Positions 17,400 to 27,044 of a stretch of 64,000 nucleotides of DNA are shown here, in pieces; position 1 is the stretch's first letter, and every line of letters begins with the position of its first letter. Below the pieces are notes generated by a model, which was given only the letters and a program-made list of their open reading frames with translations, did no database searches and was not told the origin of the DNA. Origin of the DNA: Sulfitobacter sp. M05 (GTDB taxonomy: Bacteria; Pseudomonadota; Alphaproteobacteria; Rhodobacterales; Rhodobacteraceae); the NCBI RefSeq assembly GCF_029285175.1, contig NZ_JABEDH010000002.1:992001-1056000 (forward strand). Reading direction: 5' to 3'. A program made the translations under genes and the position numbers.

Positions 17400-19148
17400 A
17401 TGTTCAACCTAACCTCACTGAAAGCGCGTCAGGCGCGGCTTTTGAATGCAGTGCATGCCGCTTTGGCAACGCGCACAACGGCCAGTGTCAAAGGCTTTGT
17501 TTCCTCACCCGAGCCGCGCACGATCGGGTCTTTTGCCCGGGGCCGTCAACTGGTTGCGGGCAACTACCTATTTGCCGGTACGTTGATCAATGCGCCGGGT
17601 CATTCGCTCTGGGACATTGCCGCGCCGGACGCAAATTATGCGGCTGATTTGCAAGGTTTTGCCTGGCTTGATGATCTGGCCGCTGTGGGGGATGCGCGCG
17701 CACGGGACGCCGCCCAAAGCTGGCTTTGGGGTTGGATTGACCGGTTTGGCAAGGGCCGCGGCCCTGGCTGGACACCTGATTTAACAGGGCGGCGTCTGAT
17801 CCGTTGGATCAACCATGCGCTGTTTGTGCTGCGCGGTCAGGAACCGGATCAAAGCCGCGCATTTTACCGTTCACTGGTGCAGCAGACCCAATTCCTTTCC
17901 CGCCGTTGGCGCGGTGCGGCCCCCGGCTTGCCGCGTTTCGAGGCGCTGACCGGTCTGATTTACGCCGGACTTTCGCTTGAGGGGCAAGAGGCGCTGGCCG
18001 ATCCGGCAATCAAGGCGCTGGCGCGCGAATGTGTCGCCCAAATTGACGATCAGGGCGGTTTGCCGACCCGCAACCCCGAAGAACTGCTGGCCGTATTCAC
18101 CCTTTTGACATGGGCCGCCGCAGCGCTGGAGGATGCAGGGCGGGCCTGTCCCGCAGATCACCTTGCTGCGATCGAACGGATTGCCCCGACGCTGCGGTCC
18201 CTGCGCCATACTGACGGTGGGTTGGCGCGGTTTCACGGCGGGGGGCGCGGCACCGAAGGCTGGCTTGATCATGCACTGGCCGCAAGTCGGGTCAAAACCG
18301 CACAGCCCGATGGGCTGGCCATGGGCTATGCCCGGCTGTCCGGCGGGCGCACCAGCATCGTGATTGATGCGGCAACCCCGCCAAAAGGGGCGGCCAGCAA
18401 CAACGCCCATGCCTCGACACTGGGGTTCGAGCTGACCTCGGGGCGGCGTCCGCTGGTTGTCAGCTGCGGGTCTGGTGCCTCCTTCGGGCTGGATTGGCGG
18501 CGTGCAGGGCGCGCGACCCCGTCGCATTCCACCCTCTGCCTTGGCGGTTATTCCAGCGCCCGTCTGGCGAATCCCGACACGGCTACCGGCTTTGAGGCTT
18601 TGATTGGTGGTCCGACCCATGTGCCGGTTGAAATGTCGCCGCAATCGGATGGGATTAAATTTCAGGGCGGGCATGACGGTTATGTCGCGTCGCACGGGCT
18701 GACCCATGCCCGCACACTAGAGCTCACCTTTGACGGGCGCGGCCTTGCGGGTGAGGATATGCTGCTGGCGCTGGAAGATATCGAGAAGCGCCGATTTGAC
18801 GCGGCATTAGACTCGGGCAAGCTGAAAGGGCTGCGGTTCGACATCCGCTTTCACCTGCATCCGGATGTGGATGCCACGCTCGACCTTGGTGGCGCAGCGG
18901 TGTCGATGGCGCTAAAGAGCGGAGAAATATGGGTTTTTCGCCACGACGGCACGCATAATCTGTCTCTTGAACCGGGCGCTTATCTGGAAACCACCCGTCT
19001 GAAACCGCGCGCGGCCTTGCAAATCGTGCTGTCTGGCAGTGCCTTTACCTATGCCACGCGTGTCCGCTGGTCCTTGTCCAAAGCGCAGGAAACTGCGATT
19101 GGCGTGCGAGACTTGTCGATGGACGAGCCGTATCTGAACGAAGACTGA
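17400..19148 (+). CDS. heparinase II/III-like protein
   Basis: A 582-residue protein of the heparinase II/III superfamily (alginate-lyase-type alpha barrel plus C-terminal beta domain). The alpha-barrel region shows FDRFGKGRGPGW-type and RRLIRWINHALFVL segments; the C-terminal domain contains HASTLGFELTSGRRPLVVSC and a later DLGGAAVSMAL. No signal peptide is seen, unusual for a polysaccharide lyase. The gene ends 15 bp before purH, so the two are probably cotranscribed. Members with this housekeeping neighbourhood may act in cell envelope metabolism rather than in sugar degradation; that is inference. Confidence 0.82.
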   Translation: MFNLTSLKARQARLLNAVHAALATRTTASVKGFVSSPEPRTIGSFARGRQLVAGNYLFAGTLINAPGHSLWDIAAPDANYAADLQGFAWLDDLAAVGDARARDAAQSWLWGWIDRFGKGRGPGWTPDLTGRRLIRWINHALFVLRGQEPDQSRAFYRSLVQQTQFLSRRWRGAAPGLPRFEALTGLIYAGLSLEGQEALADPAIKALARECVAQIDDQGGLPTRNPEELLAVFTLLTWAAAALEDAGRACPADHLAAIERIAPTLRSLRHTDGGLARFHGGGRGTEGWLDHALAASRVKTAQPDGLAMGYARLSGGRTSIVIDAATPPKGAASNNAHASTLGFELTSGRRPLVVSCGSGASFGLDWRRAGRATPSHSTLCLGGYSSARLANPDTATGFEALIGGPTHVPVEMSPQSDGIKFQGGHDGYVASHGLTHARTLELTFDGRGLAGEDMLLALEDIEKRRFDAALDSGKLKGLRFDIRFHLHPDVDATLDLGGAAVSMALKSGEIWVFRHDGTHNLSLEPGAYLETTRLKPRAALQIVLSGSAFTYATRVRWSLSKAQETAIGVRDLSMDEPYLNED

Positions 19149-19163
19149 CCAAAGGACCAACCG

Positions 19164-20750
19164 ATGACTGATCTATACCCCGTTAAACGCGCCCTGCTTT
19201 CTGTTTCCGACAAGACCGGATTGGTCGAGCTGGGCAAGGCTTTGGCGGGGCACGGGGTCGAGTTGCTGTCCACAGGCGGCACTGCAAAGGCGCTGCGCGA
19301 GGCGGGGTTGGACGTGAAAGATGTGGCCGAGGTCACGGGGTTCCCCGAGATGATGGATGGTCGTGTGAAAACCCTGCATCCGGTTGTACATGGTGGTTTG
19401 CTGGCGCTGCGCGATAATGACGAACATGTTGCTGCAATGGATGCGCATAACATCGGCGGCATCGATCTGGTGGTGGTGAACCTGTACCCGTTTGAGGAAA
19501 CCGTGGCCAAGGGCGCGGAATATGCCGAGGTGATCGAGAACATCGACATCGGCGGCCCCGCGATGATCCGCTCTGCGGCCAAGAACCATGGCTTTGTGAA
19601 TGTTATTGTCGATACCGAAGATTACGCCGCCGTGCTCGCTGAGCTGGACGCGAACAAGGGCGCGACGACTTATGCCTTGCGCCAGCGTCTGGCCCAGACC
19701 GCCTATGCCCGCACGGCGGCCTATGACACCGCCGTCAGCACATGGATGGCGGCGCAAGTTGGCGAAACACCGCGCCGTCGCACATTCGGCGGCACGCTTG
19801 CCCAGACCCTGCGCTATGGCGAAAACCCGCACCAGCAGGCGGCATTCTATACTGATGGTTCGAACCGCCCCGGCGTGGCGACTGCCAAACAGCATCAGGG
19901 CAAGGAACTGTCCTATAACAACATCAACGATACCGATGCGGCCTTTGAGCTGGTCAGTGAATTTGATCCCGCACAGGGTCCGGCCTGCGCCATCATCAAA
20001 CATGCCAACCCCTGTGGCGTGGGCACTGGCGAAACAATGATCGAAGCCTATACCCGCGCCTTTGATTGTGACCGCACGAGCGCTTTCGGGGGCATCATCG
20101 CCCTGAACCAAACCCTGGACGGGGCCACCGCCGAAGCGATCAGCGGCATCTTTACCGAAGTGGTCATCGCGCCGGATGCAGACGCCGATGCGCTGGCGAT
20201 CTTTGCCAAGAAAAAGAACCTGCGCCTTTTGACCACCAATGGTCTGGCCACCCCCGACACCGCGCAACTGACAGCGCGGCAGGTCTCTGGCGGCTGGCTG
20301 GTGCAGGACAAGGACGTGGGCCGGATCACCCGGGATGATCTGAAGGTGGTGACCAAACGCACGCCATCGGAACAGGAACTGAGCGATCTCCTGTTTGCAT
20401 GGACGGTTGCCAAACATGTGAAATCCAACGCCATTATCTATGTCAAAGACGGCGCAACCGTTGGCGTCGGTGCCGGCCAGATGAGCCGCGTTGACTCAAC
20501 CCGTATCGCCGCGCGCAAAGCGCAAGACATGGCCGAGGCCATGGGCCTGCCCGCGCCACTAACCCAAGGATCGGTTGTGGCCTCCGATGCCTTCTTTCCC
20601 TTTGCCGACGGTTTGATCACCGCCGCCGAAGCCGGGGCAACCGCGCTGATCCAGCCGGGCGGCTCCATGCGGGACGATGAAGTGATTGCAGCGGCGGATG
20701 AGGCGGGCCTTGCCATGGTCTTTACCAACATGCGCCATTTCCGACACTAA
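19164..20750 (+). CDS. purH: bifunctional AICAR transformylase/IMP cyclohydrolase
   Basis: A 528-residue enzyme for the last two steps of IMP synthesis. The N-terminal MGS-like cyclohydrolase domain reads [18 protein letters not shown] and [15 protein letters not shown]. The transformylase domain has [27 protein letters not shown] with the catalytic Lys-His pair, and [20 protein letters not shown]. Its length matches the family. It is tightly spaced after the heparinase-like gene and before lspA (17 bp), suggesting one transcript. Confidence 0.98.
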   Translation: MTDLYPVKRALLSVSDKTGLVELGKALAGHGVELLSTGGTAKALREAGLDVKDVAEVTGFPEMMDGRVKTLHPVVHGGLLALRDNDEHVAAMDAHNIGGIDLVVVNLYPFEETVAKGAEYAEVIENIDIGGPAMIRSAAKNHGFVNVIVDTEDYAAVLAELDANKGATTYALRQRLAQTAYARTAAYDTAVSTWMAAQVGETPRRRTFGGTLAQTLRYGENPHQQAAFYTDGSNRPGVATAKQHQGKELSYNNINDTDAAFELVSEFDPAQGPACAIIKHANPCGVGTGETMIEAYTRAFDCDRTSAFGGIIALNQTLDGATAEAISGIFTEVVIAPDADADALAIFAKKKNLRLLTTNGLATPDTAQLTARQVSGGWLVQDKDVGRITRDDLKVVTKRTPSEQELSDLLFAWTVAKHVKSNAIIYVKDGATVGVGAGQMSRVDSTRIAARKAQDMAEAMGLPAPLTQGSVVASDAFFPFADGLITAAEAGATALIQPGGSMRDDEVIAAADEAGLAMVFTNMRHFRH

Positions 20751-20767
20751 GGCGGGGCAGACAGCAT

Positions 20768-21277
20768 ATGCGCATCCTCTTTTGGTCAGCCTTCGCGGCA
20801 TTCCTGATAGATCAGGCCAGCAAGTATCTGGTGGTCCATTTGTGGGAACTGTGGAGGGTGCGCGAAATCGACGTGCTGCCGCCCTATCTCAACTTTCGCT
20901 ACGGCGAAAACCGTGGGATCAATTTCGGCCTGTTTGGCGATGGCTCTGATGCCAGCCGTTACATTCTGATCGGTCTGGCCCTGACGATCTGTCTGGCTGT
21001 GGTGGTCTGGATCGGGCGGGGCAAATTCGGCACTAAGGAACGCTTTTGCGCTGGTTTGCTGATCGGCGGGGCGCTGGCAAATGTGGTGGATCGTCTGGTT
21101 TACGGCTATGTTCTGGATTTCCTCAACAACTCTCTGCCGAATTGGAACAACCCCTTTGTTTACAACATCGCGGATGTCTTTATCTTTGCCGGTGCGATTG
21201 GCCTGATCCTGTTTGGTGAAGACGGTCGTAAAACGTCAGGCAAGGCCGGTGCGAAGACCGGTAAAAAAGCCAAGTGA
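20768..21277 (+). CDS. lspA: lipoprotein signal peptidase (signal peptidase II)
   Basis: A 169-residue inner-membrane aspartyl protease that removes signal peptides from diacylated prolipoproteins. Four hydrophobic segments are visible. The catalytic aspartates are Asp108 in GGALANVVDRLVYGYVLDF and Asp136 in FVYNIADVFIFAGAIGL. The conserved ENRGINFGL follows the first periplasmic loop. The C-terminus is lysine-rich (KTSGKAGAKTGKKAK). The next gene encodes a lipoprotein, a likely substrate. Confidence 0.97.
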   Translation: MRILFWSAFAAFLIDQASKYLVVHLWELWRVREIDVLPPYLNFRYGENRGINFGLFGDGSDASRYILIGLALTICLAVVVWIGRGKFGTKERFCAGLLIGGALANVVDRLVYGYVLDFLNNSLPNWNNPFVYNIADVFIFAGAIGLILFGEDGRKTSGKAGAKTGKKAK

Positions 21278-21328
21278 CATTGCCTGCCCGACCACGGTAT
21301 GAACAGGGCACCCGATAGGAGACGACTG

Positions 21329-21832
21329 ATGCGCCGTATCGCTTTACTTGTTTTGATCCCGCTGGCCCTCGGGGCCTGCGCCAACAAGGGCCTGCGCGAT
21401 TTGCAGAACGTGTCCGAGGGGCCGAACGAATTCATGTTGCAACCGGCCAAGCCGCTGGAATCACCCGCCAGTTATCGTGAATTGCCGACCCCCACACCGG
21501 GGCAGGCCAACTTGACTGACCGCTCTGCGCTGAACGAAGGCATCACCGCCTTTGGGGGCCGTCCCGAAGCGGCGGATGCCGGTATCCCGGCCAGCGATGG
21601 TGCATTGGTACAACATGCCTCGCGCCTTGGCGTGGCCGCGAACATCCGTGACGATCTGGCGCAAAGTGATGCGCAGTTCCGTAAACGCAAGGCGCGTTTC
21701 ACCCAGTTCCGGCTTGTGAAAGTGGACCGCTATAATCAGGCCTATCGTCGTCAGACACTGGATGCCCAAGGCGAGGCCAGCCGCTGGCGTCGTGCCGGTG
21801 CGCGCACCCCATCTTACGCCGCTGACCAATAA
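21329..21832 (+). CDS. DUF3035 lipoprotein
   Basis: A 167-residue predicted lipoprotein. The lipobox is LALGAC, with lipidation at Cys18 after a short hydrophobic stretch MRRIALLVLIPLALGA. The mature region KGLRDLQNVSEGPNEFMLQP and the arginine-rich tail RYNQAYRRQTLDAQGEASRW match the DUF3035 family that I associate with Rhodobacterales. Its function is unknown. It follows lspA by about 50 bp; residue +2 is alanine, so it is not retained by an Asp signal and should go to the outer membrane. Confidence 0.83.
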   Translation: MRRIALLVLIPLALGACANKGLRDLQNVSEGPNEFMLQPAKPLESPASYRELPTPTPGQANLTDRSALNEGITAFGGRPEAADAGIPASDGALVQHASRLGVAANIRDDLAQSDAQFRKRKARFTQFRLVKVDRYNQAYRRQTLDAQGEASRWRRAGARTPSYAADQ

Positions 21833-21943
21833 CCGGCAGCAGAGGGGCGGTTCGGTCCTTTCGTGCATTACAAATTTGTCATCCAGCTTGAATCTGCGCG
21901 TTCTTGGCGTAGGTGTTGAGCAGATGAATCTATCAAAGGACTG

Positions 21944-23290
21944 ATGATGTTCCGCTTGCCGACGCTTGCAGCCCTCCTTGCATTCGCTGTTTCTCCGATC
22001 ATGGCGCAAGCCGCTGAAAATGAGGCGGTGACATTTTTCACACTGGATAACGGCATGGATGTCGTCGTGGTCGAAGATCACCGCGCCCCCGCTGTTCAGC
22101 AAATGGTCTGGTATCGCGCCGGATCTGCGGATGAACCCAAGGGATCGTCCGGTGTGGCGCATTTCCTTGAACACCTGTTGTTCAAAGCGACGGACAAGAT
22201 GGAATCAGGCGAGTTTTCGGCTACGGTTGCGGCCAATGGCGGGCGCGACAATGCTTTTACCAGCTATGATTACACGGCTTATTTCCAACGGGTTGCCGCC
22301 GACCGTCTGGAACTGATGATGCAGATGGAAAGCGACCGGATGAAGAACATCCGACTGACGCCGGAAAATATCCGCACCGAACGCGATGTGATTTTAGAAG
22401 AACGTAACCAGCGCACTGACAGCAACCCCAGTGCCCTGTTCAGTGAACAAATGAACGCCGCGCAATATCTGAACCATCGCTATGGCACGCCGGTGATTGG
22501 CTGGCGGCACGAGATGGAAACCCTTGATCTGGACGACGCGCTGGCGTTTTACGAACTCTATTATTCACCAAACAACGCGATCCTTGTGGTGTCGGGGGAT
22601 GTGGACCCTGAAAAGGTGCGCATGTTGGCCGAGAAGTATTATGGCGTGATCCCCGCCAACCCCGACCTGCCCGAACGTCTGCGCACGCAGGAACCGCCGC
22701 AAACTGCCGAACGCCGTCTGATCTTTCGTGATGGCCGCGTGGCACAACCCTATGTCAGCCGCGCCTACCTTGCGCCGGAACGGGATCCGGGCGCACAGGA
22801 AGCGGCCGCAGCGCTGACCATTCTGGCGGAAATTCTGGGCGGGGGCACAACTTCGGTTCTGGCCGAAAAGCTGCAATTTGACGAACAGATCGCCACCTAC
22901 ACCGGTGCCTTTTATCGCGGATCAACACTGGACGACACGGCCTTCGATCTGGTTGTGGTGCCCGCCGCTGGCGTGACCTTGCAAGAGGCCGAAGATGCGA
23001 TGGACGCCGCGCTGTCCAGCTTTATGGAGACCGGCGTGGATGCAGCACAGCTTGACCGGATCAAACTGCAAATTCGCGCGGAACAAATTTATGCCCGCGA
23101 CAATGCCGAAGGGGTTGCCAACCGTTACGGTTCGGCGCTGGCCATCGGGCTGACTGTCGAGGATGTGCAGAATTGGCCTGATGTGCTGGAGGCGGTCACC
23201 GCTGAGGACATCATGCAGGCGGCTGAAAAACTGTTCGACCGGCGGGCGTCTGTCACCGGCTGGCTTATGAAAGAGGAGGCCGCGCAATGA
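21944..23290 (+). CDS. M16 family zinc metallopeptidase, catalytic member
   Basis: A 448-residue pitrilysin-family peptidase with a signal peptide (MMFRLPTLAALLAFAVSPIMAQA). The inverted zinc motif HFLEH is at residues 73-77 (VAHFLEHLLFKAT), and the distal glutamate follows in the DRLELMMQMESDRM helix region. Single-chain M16B proteins in bacteria usually come as a catalytic and a non-catalytic partner, as here: the next gene overlaps by 4 bp. Two ATGs in tandem (21944, 21947) could each serve as start after AAAGGA. The likely location is the periplasm; the substrate is unknown. Confidence 0.92.
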   Translation: MMFRLPTLAALLAFAVSPIMAQAAENEAVTFFTLDNGMDVVVVEDHRAPAVQQMVWYRAGSADEPKGSSGVAHFLEHLLFKATDKMESGEFSATVAANGGRDNAFTSYDYTAYFQRVAADRLELMMQMESDRMKNIRLTPENIRTERDVILEERNQRTDSNPSALFSEQMNAAQYLNHRYGTPVIGWRHEMETLDLDDALAFYELYYSPNNAILVVSGDVDPEKVRMLAEKYYGVIPANPDLPERLRTQEPPQTAERRLIFRDGRVAQPYVSRAYLAPERDPGAQEAAAALTILAEILGGGTTSVLAEKLQFDEQIATYTGAFYRGSTLDDTAFDLVVVPAAGVTLQEAEDAMDAALSSFMETGVDAAQLDRIKLQIRAEQIYARDNAEGVANRYGSALAIGLTVEDVQNWPDVLEAVTAEDIMQAAEKLFDRRASVTGWLMKEEAAQ

Positions 23291-24603
23291 GACTGATTTA
23301 CGCCCTTGCCCTGACGCTGATTGCGGCCTTGCCCGCCCGCGCCGAAGTTGACATTAAATCCGTCACCAGCCCCGGTGGCATCACCGCCTGGCTGGTCGAA
23401 GAACCATCAATCCCGTTTGTCGCGCTGGAAATCCGGTTTCGCGGTGGCGCATCTCTGGATGACCCGGAAAAGCGCGGTGCAGTTAACCTGATGACCGGCT
23501 TGTTGGAAGAGGGGGCGGGCGACTTGGACGCGCGGGCCTTCAGCCGTGCGCAGGAAGAACTGGCATCCAGCCTTGGGTTCAACGTCTCACGCGATTCGGT
23601 CGCAATCTCGGCACGGTTCCTAACAGAAAACCGCGACGCCACGGTCGCCTTGCTGCGCGCTGCCCTTCACACACCACGGTTTGATCAGGATGCAATTGAC
23701 CGGGTGCGTGGACAGGTGTTGTCGATCATCGAATCCGACAAGAAAGACCCCGATACCATCGCCAGCGAAACCTTTGCGCAAATCGCTTATGGTGATCATC
23801 CCTATGCCCATCCGTTGAACGGGACGACCGAGAGCGTTACCGCGCTTACCCGTGATGATATCGTTGCCGCGCATCAGGCTGTATTCTCGCTGGACCGGAT
23901 TTATGTCGGGGCCGTGGGCGATATTACCCCCGAGGTTCTCGGAACCCTGCTGGATGATCTGCTGGGTGGATTGCCGCAGTCCGGCGCGCCAAAGCCGGTG
24001 CGCGCCGACGTCAACATCCCTGCCGGCGTGACCGTGGTGGATTTCCCGACACCACAGTCGGTTGCTGTTTTCGGCCATGCCGGTATCTCGCAAAACGATG
24101 ATGATTTCTTTGCCGCGCTGATCCTCAACCAAGTGCTGGGTGGCGGATCATTTGAAAGCCGCCTGATGAACGAGGTGCGCGAGAAACGCGGGCTGACCTA
24201 TGGTGTCTATTCCTATCTCGCTTCGCGTGATTTGGCGGATGTCTATATGGGGTCGGTCAGTTCTTCGAATGACCGCATCGCCGAAGCCATTCAGGTGATC
24301 CGTGACGAATGGCACAAAGCGGCAGAAACCGGTGTCACACAGGAAGAACTGGACGCCGCCAAAACCTATGTCACAGGTGCCTACCCGCTGCGGTTTGATG
24401 GCAACGGACCGATTGCCAACATCCTTGTTGGTATGCAGATGCTGGGCCTGCCAATTGATTACATCCCGACCCGCAATGACAAGGTCGAGGTGGTGACACT
24501 GGCCGATGTAAAACGGGTTGCGGCAGAGTTGCTTGACCCCGAAAACCTGCACTTTGTTGTGGTGGGGCAGCCAGAAGGTTTGGAGACAAGCGACAGTAAA
24601 TAA
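23287..24603 (+). CDS. M16 family peptidase-like protein, non-catalytic partner
   Basis: A 438-residue M16B-fold protein with a signal peptide (MRLIYALALTLIAALPARA). Where the zinc motif should be it reads GAVNLMTGLLEEGAGDLDA, so HxxEH is missing and it cannot bind zinc in the usual way. It keeps the partner-type substrate-binding signature EVREKRGLTYGVYSYLA, as the beta subunit of mitochondrial processing peptidase-like pairs and the YmxG/AlbF relatives do. ATGA overlap with the catalytic gene argues for a heterodimer. A strong terminator follows at 24649. Confidence 0.92.
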   Translation: MRLIYALALTLIAALPARAEVDIKSVTSPGGITAWLVEEPSIPFVALEIRFRGGASLDDPEKRGAVNLMTGLLEEGAGDLDARAFSRAQEELASSLGFNVSRDSVAISARFLTENRDATVALLRAALHTPRFDQDAIDRVRGQVLSIIESDKKDPDTIASETFAQIAYGDHPYAHPLNGTTESVTALTRDDIVAAHQAVFSLDRIYVGAVGDITPEVLGTLLDDLLGGLPQSGAPKPVRADVNIPAGVTVVDFPTPQSVAVFGHAGISQNDDDFFAALILNQVLGGGSFESRLMNEVREKRGLTYGVYSYLASRDLADVYMGSVSSSNDRIAEAIQVIRDEWHKAAETGVTQEELDAAKTYVTGAYPLRFDGNGPIANILVGMQMLGLPIDYIPTRNDKVEVVTLADVKRVAAELLDPENLHFVVVGQPEGLETSDSK

Positions 24604-24648
24604 AGGGTAAACCGGTCAGTTAACCAGCTGATGCGGTTTGGTATTCAC

Positions 24649-24677
24649 GGGCTGTCCCCATAGGGACAGCCCTTTTT
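24649..24677 (+). terminator. rho-independent terminator after the M16 pair
   Basis: GGGCTGTCCC (24649-24658) and GGGACAGCCC (24663-24672) form a perfect 10-bp stem with a CATA loop, followed by TTTTT. It closes the rightward purH-lspA-M16 run just before the convergent ALDH16 gene. Confidence 0.93.
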
Positions 24678-24691
24678 GTATGATGCCGGCG

Positions 24692-27034
24692 TCATTCGCC
24701 GTAAGGCACCCAGACGTTTTTGACCTCGGTTGCGGCTTGTAGGAAGGCGCGGCCTTCACCGTCCGCGCCGGCCCAGTCTCGCGCCAAACCGTTGTTCACC
24801 CAGGTGCGCTTGAGGTTGCCGGCGGATGCCTTTTCGATCACGCCGCTAAGGTCAGCCGAGCCAAAACTCCAGACCGCGTCCACATCCAGGTGCCGTGCCA
24901 ACGGCTCGGCCAGATCGGCCTGCGGGCCGGTCAGGATATTCACCACACCTGCCGGCACATCGGAGGTTTCCAGGACCTGTACAAAATCAGTTGCCGCCAA
25001 GGGGAAGGGCGCGCTGGCAGAAAGCACCACCCGGTTGCCCATGGCAATGGCTGGTGCCATGCAGGAAACCAAGCCCAGCAGTGGTGCCTCGGCAGGGCAC
25101 AGCGCCCCGATAACGCCCACCGGCTCCTTCATTGCTAATGCGACACCGCGGATCGGCACACCGTGGACCTGCCCGTCGTATTTGTCGGCCCATGCCGCAT
25201 AGGTGAACAGCCGTTTCACGCTTGCCGCGACTTCTTTTGCACCGCCCTTGCTGCCTTGCATTGCATCCAGTCGCGCGGCAAATTCGTCGGCCCGCGCATC
25301 CAGATTCTCAGCAATATAATACAGAATTTGTGCCCTCAGATGGCCGGTTGTCTTGGACCAGCCTTTGGCGGCCTGCGCCGCCTCAACCGCGTTGCGCACA
25401 TCTTTGCGGTTTGCGTTGCTGGCATGCCCCAGCAGGCCGCCCGACTTGCCATAGATCGGCGTGGAATACCCGCCATCCGGGCGCGCCTGTTTGCCGCCAA
25501 TATATAGCTTTGCTGTCCGGTCCACGCCATCTGCCGGACCCCCATCGCCAGAAAACGCCGCAATCTCTTTCAGCGGTTTGGATTTTGTCTTGGGCTGTGT
25601 GTATCCCGCCAGACCTTCCCAACCGCCCTCGCGGCCAAAACCACTTTCGCGCACGCCGCCGAAACCGGCCGCCGCATCCATCAGATTGGTGCCATTCACC
25701 CAAACAATGCCCGCGGCCAGTTTTGGTGCAATGTCGAGCGCGAGATTGATGTTTTCGGACCAAACAGTCGCTGCCAAGCCGTAGCGGGTGTTATTCGCCA
25801 GTTGCACCGCCTCTGCCGGGGTGCGGAATGTGGTCGAGACCAAGACGGGCGCAAAGATTTCTTCCTGCATCAGGGTATCGGCGGGGTTCAATCCGGTGAC
25901 CAAAGTGGGCGGATAGAAACATCCCTGATCAGGGACCGCGCAAGCTGCCACATGGGTTTGCCCGCTGGTGTTTGCGTCAACCATCGCGGTAACGCGTTGC
26001 AACTGAACAGGATCGACCAGCGCGCCGACGTCGATGGATTTATCCAAGGGCGAGCCGATGCGCAGCTTGTCCATACGCGCGCGCAGCTTGGCGTAAAACA
26101 GATCAGCCACAGGTTCATGCACCAAGAGCCGCGACCCGGCGCAGCAAACCTGCCCCTGATTGAACCAGATCGCATCAACCAATCCTTCAACTGCGGAATC
26201 AAGATCGGCGTCGTCGAATACGATGTAGGGGGATTTACCGCCCAGCTCCAAACTTAACGCTTTGCCGCTGCCCGCTGTTGCTTCGCGGATGTGGCGGCCC
26301 ACCGCAGTGGACCCGGTAAAGGCAATTTTATCGACCTCGGCGGCAACGATCATTTCACCAACGGCACCGTCACCGGTCACGATGTTCACAACCCCCTTGG
26401 GCAGGCCGGCCTGCTGACAAATGTCAGCAAACAACAGCGCGGTCAGGGATGTATATTCCGCAGGTTTCAGCACCACGGTATTCCCCATCGCCAGCGCCGG
26501 CGCGATTTTCCATGCCAGCATCAGCAGCGGGAAGTTCCATGGAATGATCTGTCCGCAAACGCCCAAGGCTTCGGCATTGGGCAGCTCGCTTTCCATCAGC
26601 TGCGCCATGCCCGCGTGATAATAGAAATGGCGTTGCGCCAGAGGCACGTCGATATCGCGGGCTTCGCGGATCGGTTTGCCATTGTCCAGCACCTCAAGCA
26701 CCGCAAAAAGCCGCGCGTGTTTCTGCAACAAACGTGCCAAAGCATAAAGGTACTTTGCCCGGCCATGTCCGCCCAAATTGGCCCAGCCATTTTGCGCCTT
26801 GCGGGCCGCTTTGACAGCGGCATCAACATCGGATTGGGTGGCTTGACTGAGGGTCGCCAGCACCTCGCCGGTGGCGGGGTTCTTGCTGTCGAACCCGTCA
26901 CTGGGGGCGGTAAAGGAACCGTCGATAAAATGGCCAAAGCGGCTGCCTTGATCGACCAGCCACGCCAGCGCTTCGGCGGCGGATTCCGGGGCTACGCCAT
27001 AGTCCATGGTTTCGAAAATTTCCGAGACGCTCAT
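24692..27034 (-). CDS. ALDH16-type aldehyde dehydrogenase, catalytic domain fused to a pseudo-ALDH domain
   Basis: A 780-residue protein with two ALDH-fold halves. The first (about residues 1-490) has all catalytic features: NAD region [20 protein letters not shown], Glu263 in [10 protein letters not shown] and catalytic Cys297 in [12 protein letters not shown]. The second (about 510-780) repeats the N-terminal ALDH fold ([35 protein letters not shown]) but lacks a catalytic cysteine motif. This layout is the ALDH16 family; I recall an active bacterial ALDH16 from Loktanella being studied structurally. The start at 27034 gives [13 protein letters not shown]. It lies 10 bp downstream of deoC, so it probably oxidises an aldehyde from that pathway, such as acetaldehyde. 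Confidence 0.92.
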   Translation of the reverse strand: MSVSEIFETMDYGVAPESAAEALAWLVDQGSRFGHFIDGSFTAPSDGFDSKNPATGEVLATLSQATQSDVDAAVKAARKAQNGWANLGGHGRAKYLYALARLLQKHARLFAVLEVLDNGKPIREARDIDVPLAQRHFYYHAGMAQLMESELPNAEALGVCGQIIPWNFPLLMLAWKIAPALAMGNTVVLKPAEYTSLTALLFADICQQAGLPKGVVNIVTGDGAVGEMIVAAEVDKIAFTGSTAVGRHIREATAGSGKALSLELGGKSPYIVFDDADLDSAVEGLVDAIWFNQGQVCCAGSRLLVHEPVADLFYAKLRARMDKLRIGSPLDKSIDVGALVDPVQLQRVTAMVDANTSGQTHVAACAVPDQGCFYPPTLVTGLNPADTLMQEEIFAPVLVSTTFRTPAEAVQLANNTRYGLAATVWSENINLALDIAPKLAAGIVWVNGTNLMDAAAGFGGVRESGFGREGGWEGLAGYTQPKTKSKPLKEIAAFSGDGGPADGVDRTAKLYIGGKQARPDGGYSTPIYGKSGGLLGHASNANRKDVRNAVEAAQAAKGWSKTTGHLRAQILYYIAENLDARADEFAARLDAMQGSKGGAKEVAASVKRLFTYAAWADKYDGQVHGVPIRGVALAMKEPVGVIGALCPAEAPLLGLVSCMAPAIAMGNRVVLSASAPFPLAATDFVQVLETSDVPAGVVNILTGPQADLAEPLARHLDVDAVWSFGSADLSGVIEKASAGNLKRTWVNNGLARDWAGADGEGRAFLQAATEVKNVWVPYGE

Positions 27035-27044
27035 CGTTTTACCC

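Noticed and set aside
19173-20417. 414-residue frame antisense to purH
   Set aside because: Shadow of the GC-biased purH codons; no ribosome binding site or similarity.
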